Shown here: positions 53,021 to 61,210 of the stretch, one piece after another
How the letters are laid out: each line of letters starts with the position of its first letter
Position numbering within the stretch: the first letter of the stretch is position 1
Assembly (NCBI GenBank): GCA_024695815.1
Contig: JAILHK010000047.1
Coordinates: 1 to 64,000, forward strand
DNA: 64,000 nucleotides
From: Prevotella sp.
Lineage (GTDB): Bacteria > Bacteroidota > Bacteroidia > Bacteroidales > Bacteroidaceae
Direction: 5' to 3'
Program-made: the position numbers and the translations under genes
The notes under the pieces: generated by a model
What the model saw: the letters and a program-made list of their open reading frames with translations, nothing else
The model's database searches: none
What the model was told of the DNA's origin: nothing

Positions 53021-54670
53021 ATGGTCAGAATCATTCTATTACTAACCCTCGTCATGCTGTCTTCCGCGGTGAAGGCAGACAACCAGCAGCTCTATGAGGA
53101 ACTGGATGCCACGATAGCGAAACGTGGACAATACATAGAGGCAAAGGAGAACCAGATTGCCTTTTTGAAGAAGAAACTGCGCACGGAGCGCGATAGTAGC
53201 GCCATGCTGAAGGTGGTGGAGGATCTCTACAGCGAGTATCATGTCTATCAGTTTGACTCGGCCATGGTCTATGCTAACCGCGGACTGACACTGAGCCAGC
53301 GACTGGGCAATCGTTACTATACCGACCTGTTCACGGTCTATGTGGCTCAGATCATGGCTATTGGCGGCCTCTATAGCGAGGCGATGGCCTATCTCGACAA
53401 CTTCAAGCCTGCCGAGGCCGACGAGCGGTTGCTCTTCAAATACTATTTCACCTACTTTAATATCTATGCCTATTGGAGCGACTATTGCGGCGATACGACC
53501 TTCACGCCCCACTACCGGCAGAAGGCCAACGAATACTTGCGCGAGGCTATGCAGCACGCTAATCCGCAAGACCCCGACTACCAATACTACAAGGGCGAAC
53601 AGATGGTGTATGTGACTGCCAACAGCAAGCAGGCTCGCGAGCACTATCTGCGCATCCTCGACACCACCGAGGAAACATCGCGCATCTATGCGATGTCGGC
53701 CTTTGCCTTGGCTGGCAACTATAAAGTAGACAACCAAATGGAGAAGTACGAGGAGTATCTCATACGCTCGGCCTTGAGCGACCTGAAGTGCTGCACCAAG
53801 GAGAACATGTCCATGCAGGTATTGGCGGAATATCTGTTCAGCCTCAGCGACCAGCATATCGAACGGGCGGAGCGCTACATCAACGTGTCGATGGAGGATG
53901 CCAAGTTCTACAACAACCGTCTGCGCATACTGGAGATTTCACGCACGCTGCCGCAGATCATGCTGCGCTATCAGGAGACGGTGAAGACGCAGAATCGCGC
54001 CTTGCGCTACTCGCTGCTCTTCATCTCGCTGCTGGTCGTTGCCATGTTGTGGGCCATCTGGCTCATCTATCGCAAGAACCGCCTGCTGGCGTTAGGACGT
54101 AGGGAGTTGGCGGATAGTAACATGCAGCTGACTGAGGCCAACCGCCAGTTGGCTGTGTCCAACGAGCAGCAGGGCATTCTGAACCAGAAATTGGTGGACA
54201 CCAACAAGCGTCGCGAGGGACTGGCTTCTATCTATATAGACCTCTGTGCGCAATACATTGACAAGCTCAACAAGTACCAGACGCTGGTGAAGCGCAAGAT
54301 CAAGGCGAACCAGGCGCAGGAGCTATTGCAGACCATCTCCTCTACGCGCATCTCCGAGGAGGATGCCGCCACGTTCCTCACCCGTTTCGACAAGGCCTTC
54401 CTGGAGCTCTACCCCACCTTCATCGACGAATTCAACGAGCTGCTACTGCCCGAGGGGCGCATCCTGCAGAAGACGCCAGGCACGTTGACCACCGAGTTGC
54501 GCACCTTTGCGCTCATCCGCCTGGGTGTGAAGAAGACCACCGACATCGCCGACCTGCTCTTCCTTTCCTCGCAGACCATCTACAACTGCCGTTCTCTGGT
54601 GAAGAACAAGGCAATCAACAAAGACACTTTCGACGACGATGTACTACAACTGTGCACCGTGATTAAATAA
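53021..54670 (+). CDS. DUF6377-type membrane-anchored transcriptional regulator of the adjacent PUL
   Basis: 549 aa. Signal peptide, TPR-like periplasmic region, single TM (YSLLFISLLVVAMLWAIWLIYRKN), coiled-coil, C-terminal HTH-like LRTFALIRLGVKKTTDIADLLFLSSQTIYNCRSLVKNKA. Divergent from susC. Confidence 0.75.
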   Translation: MVRIILLLTLVMLSSAVKADNQQLYEELDATIAKRGQYIEAKENQIAFLKKKLRTERDSSAMLKVVEDLYSEYHVYQFDSAMVYANRGLTLSQRLGNRYYTDLFTVYVAQIMAIGGLYSEAMAYLDNFKPAEADERLLFKYYFTYFNIYAYWSDYCGDTTFTPHYRQKANEYLREAMQHANPQDPDYQYYKGEQMVYVTANSKQAREHYLRILDTTEETSRIYAMSAFALAGNYKVDNQMEKYEEYLIRSALSDLKCCTKENMSMQVLAEYLFSLSDQHIERAERYINVSMEDAKFYNNRLRILEISRTLPQIMLRYQETVKTQNRALRYSLLFISLLVVAMLWAIWLIYRKNRLLALGRRELADSNMQLTEANRQLAVSNEQQGILNQKLVDTNKRREGLASIYIDLCAQYIDKLNKYQTLVKRKIKANQAQELLQTISSTRISEEDAATFLTRFDKAFLELYPTFIDEFNELLLPEGRILQKTPGTLTTELRTFALIRLGVKKTTDIADLLFLSSQTIYNCRSLVKNKAINKDTFDDDVLQLCTVIK

Positions 54671-54693
54671 AGGATAAGTTAAGAGGAACGATT

Positions 54694-55056
54694 ATGAGTA
54701 AGATTACAAAAGAACAATATGAGTTTGCATTGGCACGAATTGAGGAGCTATTGCCAATTGTTGACGACAACACACCAGCCAACGACCGCAATGCCGTAGA
54801 GCTAACAATGATGTCAAACATAGTCATGGATTATGAAAAGGAGCATTTCCCCATCAACAAGCCAACAGTTGCACAACTGATTGAGTTATCGCTTGAAGAA
54901 AAGCAGATGAGTCAGAAACAGTTAGCAATTGAAATTGGTGTCAGTCCTTCTCGCATCAACGACTATGTCTCTGGCCGAGCAGAACCTACATTAAAGATTG
55001 CTCGCCTTCTTTGCTCCACACTTGGCATTACGCCTGCAGCTATGTTGGGCTGCTAA
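54694..55056 (+). CDS. HigA-like XRE-family HTH protein
   Basis: PTVAQLIELSLEEKQMSQKQLAIEIGVSPSRINDYVSGRAEPTLKIARLLCSTLGI: XRE HTH with HigA-type N-terminal region. Confidence 0.85.
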   Translation: MSKITKEQYEFALARIEELLPIVDDNTPANDRNAVELTMMSNIVMDYEKEHFPINKPTVAQLIELSLEEKQMSQKQLAIEIGVSPSRINDYVSGRAEPTLKIARLLCSTLGITPAAMLGC

Positions 55057-55062
55057 TAACAT

Positions 55063-55105
55063 AAAACAATGCCGCTACCCGTTCTGCAGGTAGCGGCATT
55101 GTTTT
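55063..55105. terminator. Bidirectional terminator between the HTH gene (+) and peptide P2 (-)
   Basis: Perfect 17-bp inverted repeat AAAACAATGCCGCTACC-cgttctgca-GGTAGCGGCATTGTTTT followed by TT. Confidence 0.85.
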
Positions 55106-55124
55106 TTATAACGATAGCGCAGGA

Positions 55125-55292
55125 TTAGTAATCCTCGTCGTCGAAGTCGAAGAAGCGGGATCCGAAATCGTCTGACGTTGTAATCTTGTCTTCCTCTTCA
55201 ATACTAAGTGTTGCATTCGATGCTTCCATCAGGTGAGAGGTCATCTTAACCTTTACGACCTCCAACTCAGGTTTCATATATATCTTTTTCAT
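55125..55292 (-). CDS. Small acidic-tail peptide P2 (55 aa)
   Basis: Own translation: MKKIYMKPELEVVKVKMTSHLMEASNATLSIEEEDKITTSDDFGSRFFDFDDEDY. Upstream ~20 nt (AAAACGAAAGAAGATATGAAAAAGATATATATGA) nearly identical to P3. Not in the ORF track. Confidence 0.75.
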   Translation of the reverse strand: MKKIYMKPELEVVKVKMTSHLMEASNATLSIEEEDKITTSDDFGSRFFDFDDEDY

Positions 55293-55320
55293 ATCTTCTT
55301 TCGTTTTTATTATTTTTTAT

Positions 55321-55371
55321 GTGGCGCACTCCGTGCGGAAATTTTTCAAAATCTAATTCAAAATTCTACAG
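55321..55371. repeat. REP-like element copy 1 (hairpin CGCAC-TCC-GTGCG plus conserved GGAAATTTTTCAAAATCTAATTCAAAATTCTA)
   Basis: gtggcgcactccgtgcggaaatttttcaaaatctaattcaaaattctacag. Confidence 0.7.
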
Positions 55372-55508
55372 TTTTATTTTTATCTTCTGAGAAATTTTGG
55401 TCTCAATTTTATATAATTTGACTTTCCCTTCTTGCGTCCCGATGGTAGCAAGCGACCAAAGGTCGAGCGCGGCCGTCGAGCTAAACCTTCCTTGCGAAGC
55501 AGCCAACT

Positions 55509-57788
55509 TTACTTTACTACTACCTTTCTACCATTCACAATATAAAGTCCCTTTGCAGGCGTAACCACGCGACGACCACTAAGGTCATACACAACTCCCT
55601 CGCCTTTGGAGAGGGCTGGGGTGAGGTCCTCTATTCCCGTAGCCTCATCGTCGAACAACACAGTAAGCTCGCGTGCGCCAGCACTCTTTGACACCTTCAG
55701 ATAAGCCTTGTTGGCAGGAATAGCCACACTCGCGGGATCGAAGAGACCAAACGTCAACGTATTCTTTTTCAGACCGAAGTAGTAATAGTTATCATCGCCA
55801 GTAAATGTTGTTCCAGCGGTATTAACTAGGAACGCATTACCCGTCACATCCGTACCTGAGGCAGCAACAGGAATGTTGTAAGTCTCGCCAGCCTCACCCT
55901 TCAGCAGCAAACCAGTATTAGCAGGAACAGCCTGGTCGTTAATCTCCGTAAACTTCACCGTACTTCCCGTTACGCTAGCCTTGTAGGCCGTCAGTCCACT
56001 TGGCAAGTGCACCAAGTCCAGAACATTCGCATTTGCAAATGTAGTATAACCATTGGTTCCCATTGTTGCAGGGATTGTAGCAGAGGTGCAGAAATTCTTA
56101 TAAACAGCAGGAGAGCCTGATGTCATCGATATAGATTTAATATTTGCTGTTCCACTAGGATATATATATAAATGCTTGGTATTTCCAGTTACATTAATTG
56201 TAACCGTTTTATTTTGAGCAGTTGTTGCTCCTGAACCATATGTTGCATCTTCAGAGTCTGCCGTGCCAAGATCTGATGCGGAACATAGATAAAACGTAAC
56301 AGCCTGATTGGCTTCAATAGTTATTGATTGAATATTCTCTGCTGCTGATGGGGTTGTCAAATGACTATTATGTGCACTTTTTGATTTATCCGTATTATAC
56401 CCCAACTGCAAAGTGTAATTACCACTATTATTATTAATCAAATAGTGTCCTGTCCAATTTTCAATATTATAACTATCGCTATATGAGCTTTTTCCTGTAG
56501 CATTATTCTTTATTGTATTATTAGCCAAAGTTGTTGTCACTTCTGTAGCTGCAGACTTCAATTCTGCAATTACAGCGTAATAAGTAATGTCCACCGTACT
56601 ATTGGCTGAAGTTACATAATTTGCACTTGGTTCTATATCAGTAGGACTATCTATCTTGTTAGCTTCTACAACCCATCCCATGAATGTAAATCCTACAGGC
56701 ACACCACTTGCAGGAGCAGCGAAATCAATTGCGGTATTCTCTTCTACATTCTCTGTTTTAACGATTACTCCATTCACACTCCATTTTATCTCGTGAGTAA
56801 CCACAGCCTCGAAGTTTGCAGTAACTGTAGCATCAGCTGTACCCATTGTTACCGTTGTTGGATTGCTTGATGTACTACTTAGAGAAGCACCTGTACCAGA
56901 GATGCTCCAACCCGTGAACTTAAATCCAGCATTGGGAGATGCTGTTGCTGTCGCTGTTGCACCCTCAAGTATAGATGTGGCGCCCAATTCAATTGTTCCT
57001 CCAGCCACAGGGTCAGCTACAGAAGACAACGTGTGCGTAGGTATTGCTTCAAAGTTAATTCTTACGGTACAATCACTAGAAGCCGTTACAGAGAAAGTAT
57101 TATCTCCATTGTTTGTTACCGTAGCAGTTCCACTTGTCACAGTATATCCATCAGTACCAGCTTTTACACGATAGCCTGATTTAGGTGTTGCAGTAATGGT
57201 CGTTGTACCTGACACGGTTCCCATATCATCGTCATTGGAAACGGCGGTGATTGTATGAGCGGGAGCAGCTTCGTAACTTAGCGAGAAAGAATAGTAACGA
57301 ACGTTATATCCCGTCTCCTTAGTATGATATATATAAACACCATATGCCTGTGTTGCTTTTGCTAAAGGCATAGAAATATTATATGTATCACCGGTATTTG
57401 TTGTGATATGACTAGTCACAAGAGTTTCCGTATCCGCAATAGAATTACCGTCCTTATCTATGAAACAAACATATACAGAGTTAGCTAGATCTGTATTTCC
57501 TGATCCTCCTCCAACTTTTGCTGTAAATGTGACGGTTGAAGGTGTACTAGAAAATAAAGCTGTTGACGTGCTATATAGCTTAAGACCTGTTGTATTCTTA
57601 CCATCCTTATAATAACCAGTATCAGTGCTGGCTGAAGCAGAGAAAGTATATCCCGCAGTAGTAGTATTTGTATTACCACTTCTGGAAAAAGATAATATTG
57701 TTGTTGGAGTTGCCCACGCAGAAGTTGTCCCCTCCACTACTAGGGCGCATAGTAGTAGAAGTGTTTTAAGTAAAAATGTCTTTTTCAT
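55509..57788 (-). CDS. Secreted protein with divergent InlB-like repeats, LTPALSKGEG linker and KGLYIVNGRKVVVK C-terminus
   Basis: Signal peptide MKKTFLLKTLLLLCALVVEGTTSAWA. Repeats GYRVKAGTDGYTVTSGTATVTNNGDNTFSVTASSDCTVRINFEA / GFKFTGWSISGTGASLSSTSSNPTTVTMGTADATVTANFEA. C-terminus GIEDLTPALSKGEGVVYDLSGRRVVTPAKGLYIVNGRKVVVK. Confidence 0.85.
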   Translation of the reverse strand: MKKTFLLKTLLLLCALVVEGTTSAWATPTTILSFSRSGNTNTTTAGYTFSASASTDTGYYKDGKNTTGLKLYSTSTALFSSTPSTVTFTAKVGGGSGNTDLANSVYVCFIDKDGNSIADTETLVTSHITTNTGDTYNISMPLAKATQAYGVYIYHTKETGYNVRYYSFSLSYEAAPAHTITAVSNDDDMGTVSGTTTITATPKSGYRVKAGTDGYTVTSGTATVTNNGDNTFSVTASSDCTVRINFEAIPTHTLSSVADPVAGGTIELGATSILEGATATATASPNAGFKFTGWSISGTGASLSSTSSNPTTVTMGTADATVTANFEAVVTHEIKWSVNGVIVKTENVEENTAIDFAAPASGVPVGFTFMGWVVEANKIDSPTDIEPSANYVTSANSTVDITYYAVIAELKSAATEVTTTLANNTIKNNATGKSSYSDSYNIENWTGHYLINNNSGNYTLQLGYNTDKSKSAHNSHLTTPSAAENIQSITIEANQAVTFYLCSASDLGTADSEDATYGSGATTAQNKTVTINVTGNTKHLYIYPSGTANIKSISMTSGSPAVYKNFCTSATIPATMGTNGYTTFANANVLDLVHLPSGLTAYKASVTGSTVKFTEINDQAVPANTGLLLKGEAGETYNIPVAASGTDVTGNAFLVNTAGTTFTGDDNYYYFGLKKNTLTFGLFDPASVAIPANKAYLKVSKSAGARELTVLFDDEATGIEDLTPALSKGEGVVYDLSGRRVVTPAKGLYIVNGRKVVVK
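55593..55626. repeat. Palindromic LTPALSKGEG repeat, copy B, in-frame within CDS
   Basis: aactccctcgcctttggagagggctggggtgagg. Confidence 0.85.
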
Positions 57789-57876
57789 AATTGAAAATTT
57801 TTATAGTTATGGTATATATGTTGTATCTAGTTAGTAGGCTGTTGTCTCACGGCAAAGTCTGATAAAAATACTAGGA

Positions 57877-57907
57877 CAAAAGTAATATTTATTTGTGAAT
57901 CAGCAAA
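57877..57907 (-). promoter_or_regulatory. Bacteroidetes promoter of the 55509-57788 gene
   Basis: On minus: TTTG (57904-57907), 19-nt spacer, TACTTTTG (57877-57884). Confidence 0.7.
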
Positions 57908-57968
57908 ATAATCGTCGACAAAATGCAATAATTTTCACATTCGTTTAACTATGCTTATCCCATCCCCG

Positions 57969-58033
57969 GAGTTTGGCGCCCCTTTTCACCCCGTTTGGCG
58001 CCCCCATTCAATGCGTTTGGCGGCGCCAAACCA
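57969..58033. repeat. Clustered GTTTGGCG(CC) motifs ending in a hairpin
   Basis: agTTTGGCGCCCCttttcaccccGTTTGGCGCCCCCattcaatgcGTTTGGCggcGCCAAACc. Confidence 0.6.
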
Positions 58034-58217
58034 TACGAATGGCATAGCAATACCGAAACCATCAAAACAGATTATAGCCATAATTAAAACAATTATAGCT
58101 ATAATTTTATTTCAGGCAATTATTCTTCTCCCGCAATCATGCACCGCTTGCAACAGAAAAGTCGCTGACTTATGAACCTCCTTCACAGGGAAGGTTTTAC
58201 TCTTTTCGCTAGTAATG

Positions 58218-58331
58218 GTTCGCCTACGGCGGAAATTATTCAAAATTTAATTCAAAATTTATCAGGATATAAAAAATAAATCTATGGAATTTTGAATCAA
58301 ATTCTGAAGCATTTCCGCACGAAGTGCGCTC
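58218..58331. repeat. REPIN-like inverted pair of REP-like elements (copies 2 and 3)
   Basis: Left: cgcctacggcggaaattattcaaaatttaattcaaaattt. Right, reverse complement: gcgcacttcgtgcggaaatgcttcagaatttgattcaaaattcca. Confidence 0.7.
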
Positions 58332-58365
58332 CTTTTCGCCGGAGATAGAAAAAAAGGCAATTTTA

Positions 58366-58430
58366 AATTCTGGCCATTATTTTTAAAATTTTGGCCAAAA
58401 TTCAATTAATTCTGGCCAAAATTAATTTCA
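58366..58430. repeat. Three TGGCCA palindromes at exact 21-bp spacing in AT-rich context
   Basis: TGGCCA at 58371, 58392 and 58413. The middle copy is AATTTTGGCCAAAATT, a perfect 16-bp palindrome. Confidence 0.8.
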
Positions 58431-58568
58431 AGCAAAATACTCCCACGATACAAAACCCATGGTCTACCAATAGTAAACCACCACTTCATTATGGTAAACA
58501 CAAAGAACCAAAGGAACCTACAATTTTGGTTTTTTGTGGCATTTCGTTTTGGTTTTTTGCGCTAAATA

Positions 58569-58610
58569 GCAAAAAAAAGCCGTTACCCTCTCTGTGAAAG
58601 GATAGCGGCT
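58569..58610 (-). terminator. Probable terminator of peptide P3 gene
   Basis: aaaaaaaAGCCGTTACCCTctctgtgaAAGGATAGCGGCT imperfect stem, with a T run on the minus strand. Confidence 0.6.
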
Positions 58611-58632
58611 CATAGCTATTCGGACTGCAGAC

Positions 58633-58827
58633 TTAGATATCTTCCTCCTCTTCGTCAGCCCACACATCGTGGCGACGAGAGAGGTTTCCACTTGTATCTT
58701 CTGTAGAACCCGTGAAGTCGTCCTGCTGAGGATTCTCGCCAGAGGTATTCAGTAGCGAGCCTGCCAGGATCTGGGTGTTTCGGATGGTTATCACCTTCAT
58801 TGAAGGCATCATATATATCTTTTTCAT
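58633..58827 (-). CDS. Small acidic-tail peptide P3 (64 aa)
   Basis: MKKIYMMPSMKVITIRNTQILAGSLLNTSGENPQQDDFTGSTEDTSGNLSRRHDVWADEEEEDI. Start set at the conserved MKKIYM rather than the ORF-track start at 58851. Confidence 0.75.
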   Translation of the reverse strand: MKKIYMMPSMKVITIRNTQILAGSLLNTSGENPQQDDFTGSTEDTSGNLSRRHDVWADEEEEDI

Positions 58828-58858
58828 ATCTTCTTTCGTTTTATTGTTCATTATGTAA

Positions 58859-58974
58859 CCGCCTTTGGCGGGAAATTCTTCAAAATCTGATTCAAAATTC
58901 TACAGGATAATTTATTTTTCCTTTTGAATAATTTTGTTTCTAATTCTGGAAAATTTCCTGCGAAGCAGCCTCCT
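58859..58974. repeat. REP-like copy 4 (CCGCC-TTT-GGCGG) with weaker inverted partner (CTGC-GAA-GCAG)
   Basis: ccgcctttggcgggaaattcttcaaaatctgattcaaaattctac ... tctaattctggaaaatttcctgcgaagcag. Confidence 0.6.
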
Positions 58975-60969
58975 TTACTTTACTACTACCTTTTTACCAT
59001 TCACGATATACAGTCCCTTCGCGGGCTTAGCCACACGACGACCACTGAGGTCTAGCACAACTCCCTCGCCTTTGGAGAGGGCTGGGGTGAGGTTTTCAAT
59101 TCCCGTAGCCTCATCATCCAGTGCGATGAACGCACGAGCACCAGCCACAGCCGTTGCAGGCAGGTAAGCAGAGTTGGCACGAACAGTAAAGTCGTTAGTA
59201 TTCTTATAGAAGCCCAGACCATTAGCGCCCTGCTTCAGCACGAACACTGTTCCAGCAGTCTTCACGGTCTCAGCAGTAACACCCTTCAGGATATTCGTCA
59301 CAGCGTCTGCGCTTGCTGCCACAGGAACATTAGCAGTAGTACCGCTAACCAGCAATCCAGTATTTGCAGGCACCTTACCCGTCACCTTATTGAACTTCAC
59401 AGCATCACCCACCTTCGTAGCCGTATAAGCAGTCAGCCCAGTTACACCAGTGAAGTCAAGAGCGTTGCTTGAGTAATAAGTTGCCCAGCCAGCAGCTGAA
59501 ACGGGAATATCCTCAGAATCATAAGAAACTGTTATAGAATTGATAAATGTGCTTTCTGATGCAGTAAAGGTTACTTCATGTTCTGTCCCTGTCCATGTCG
59601 TATTAGACGAAGAGTAAGTATTTACGCCATCACTAATAGAGCCCTTGTTAAAGTCAAAAGTTATACTCTTGAATTTAGCATTAGCAGAACCTGTAATAGT
59701 TAACGTATTACCACTATAGATACGAGCATACAAAATGCCACCACTAACTTCTGCTCCATCTACTCGTGGATTATTTGAACCAGTCGCTTTTGAGAAGCTT
59801 AAAGCAACTCCATTAATCAAATAGTCTAATGACATATCTTGTTCGAATGTCCCAGCTATATTCTGATCATTATCACTGAAACTAATCTTTTTCTTGCTTG
59901 GGTCAACAACCTTGATTTTATAACTTGCACTTCCACCCTTGAAGTTGTCATTACCAACAAACGTAGCAGTAATTGTTGCGGTTCCTTCAGCACTTGTCAC
60001 AAGATCTACTTCACCAGTATTTTCATCAACATGAGCGACACTCTCATTGTTTGAAGAATAGGTAACCGTCAAGCCGTTGGGATTAACCAAAGCAGGAGCC
60101 TCGAAAGTATTATCATTCAGCACAACATCAAACAAAGTCTGAGCGTATGACAGACCCGCTTCAGCTTTGTTGATAGTCAGTGTATAAGAAGCAACAGCTG
60201 GCTTATAAGTCGCATCACCAGCAAAAGTAGCTTTAATGGTTGTTGAACCAGCTTTCTTTATGGCAACAACACCTGTAGAAGTAACAGTAGCCACATCCTC
60301 ATCAGTACTTGAATACGTTACATCTACAGAGTTAGCATTTGTCAATGCCTGACCAGCGAAAGCATCGCCCCATGTTAGCTCAACCTCGTTTTCAGCAAAA
60401 CTGATTCCCGATTCTGTACGTGTATCTTCAGGATCTGATACTTCGCAAGTAATTACTAATTTCAGAACCTGACCATTGTAGGCATTTCCCAATGTAACAC
60501 AAAAGAATTTTCCCGCAACGTTAATATTACCACCTGTAAGATTAGAAAATATATGGTTATTACCGGCTGTAATATTTACAGCACCAACTCCAGACGTTGC
60601 TGACGTGCACTCTGTTGTTGAAAAAGCACAATCATAAGTCGTTTTACCAGATGCACCAGAGTTAATGAAAACCTGCACAGACTTAATATTTCCTGGCATT
60701 GCCGTTTTATTGGAAATATATGGGTTAACTGATTTCGTCATTAACATTGCATTACCTTGCTTCTTACACTGATAATAATTCAGTGTGTATGAAGTTGTTG
60801 TTCCTGTAGCTGTAATATCTGTGGTAGCAGCTGTTGTATTAGCTGTAGAACCAATCCCCGAGCCAATATTGTCCAAAGTTACCACAACTTCATCTGCCGC
60901 CCACGCATTCCCCCACGTGACGAGCGCGCACAGTAAGAACATTGTTTTGAGTAAAAATGTCTTTTTCAT
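58975..60969 (-). CDS. Secreted Ig-like/MBG-like repeat protein with LTPALSKGEG linker and KGLYIVNGKKVVVK C-terminus
   Basis: Signal peptide MKKTFLLKTMFLLCALVTWGNAWA. Repeats such as VDVTYSSTDEDVATVTSTGVVAIKKAGSTTIKATFAGDATYKPAVASYTLTI. C-terminus GIENLTPALSKGEGVVLDLSGRRVAKPAKGLYIVNGKKVVVK. Confidence 0.85.
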   Translation of the reverse strand: MKKTFLLKTMFLLCALVTWGNAWAADEVVVTLDNIGSGIGSTANTTAATTDITATGTTTSYTLNYYQCKKQGNAMLMTKSVNPYISNKTAMPGNIKSVQVFINSGASGKTTYDCAFSTTECTSATSGVGAVNITAGNNHIFSNLTGGNINVAGKFFCVTLGNAYNGQVLKLVITCEVSDPEDTRTESGISFAENEVELTWGDAFAGQALTNANSVDVTYSSTDEDVATVTSTGVVAIKKAGSTTIKATFAGDATYKPAVASYTLTINKAEAGLSYAQTLFDVVLNDNTFEAPALVNPNGLTVTYSSNNESVAHVDENTGEVDLVTSAEGTATITATFVGNDNFKGGSASYKIKVVDPSKKKISFSDNDQNIAGTFEQDMSLDYLINGVALSFSKATGSNNPRVDGAEVSGGILYARIYSGNTLTITGSANAKFKSITFDFNKGSISDGVNTYSSSNTTWTGTEHEVTFTASESTFINSITVSYDSEDIPVSAAGWATYYSSNALDFTGVTGLTAYTATKVGDAVKFNKVTGKVPANTGLLVSGTTANVPVAASADAVTNILKGVTAETVKTAGTVFVLKQGANGLGFYKNTNDFTVRANSAYLPATAVAGARAFIALDDEATGIENLTPALSKGEGVVLDLSGRRVAKPAKGLYIVNGKKVVVK
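59059..59092. repeat. Palindromic LTPALSKGEG repeat, copy C, in-frame within CDS
   Basis: aactccctcgcctttggagagggctggggtgagg, identical to copy B. Confidence 0.85.
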
Positions 60970-61046
60970 AATGATTTATATTTTTAAATTTGGTATATGC
61001 AATTGTAGTTTATAGGCCTTCTTAGTCAATATCATCATAGACTTTG

Positions 61047-61078
61047 CAAAGATAGAAATTATTTTCGACACTTCCAAA
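61047..61078 (-). promoter_or_regulatory. Bacteroidetes promoter of the 58975-60969 gene
   Basis: On minus: TTTG (61075-61078), 20-nt spacer, TATCTTTG (61047-61054). Confidence 0.7.
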
Positions 61079-61175
61079 GAAAATGAGATAAAAGAATAAA
61101 TAACGAAATAATATCCGAAAAAGGCCACAAAAAAGCCAGGACTCACTTGAATCCTGGCCATTATTTCACAAATAT

Positions 61176-61210
61176 TCTCCTCCCCTTTGGGGAGATCGGG
61201 AGAGGTTTTT
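61176..61210. repeat. Divergent intergenic copy D of the same palindromic repeat family, abutting the PurF-like stop codon
   Basis: Reverse complement AACCTCTCCCGATCTCCCCAAAGGGGAGGAGAAT against AACCTCACCCCAGCCCTCTCCAAAGGCGAGGGAGTT. Confidence 0.6.

Noticed and set aside
57951-58175. 74-aa ORF MLIPSPEFGAPFHPVW... in the intergenic repeat region
   Set aside because: Sequence explained by the GTTTGGCGCC repeats; no coding signature.
58218-58430. Possible CRISPR array
   Set aside because: Repeats are inverted or only 6-16 bp with no regular spacers and no cas genes nearby. Better explained as REPIN-like elements plus a phased palindrome array.
58391-58597. 68-aa ORF over the TGGCCA array
   Set aside because: Overlaps the phased repeat and terminator region; translation is low complexity and unlike any family.
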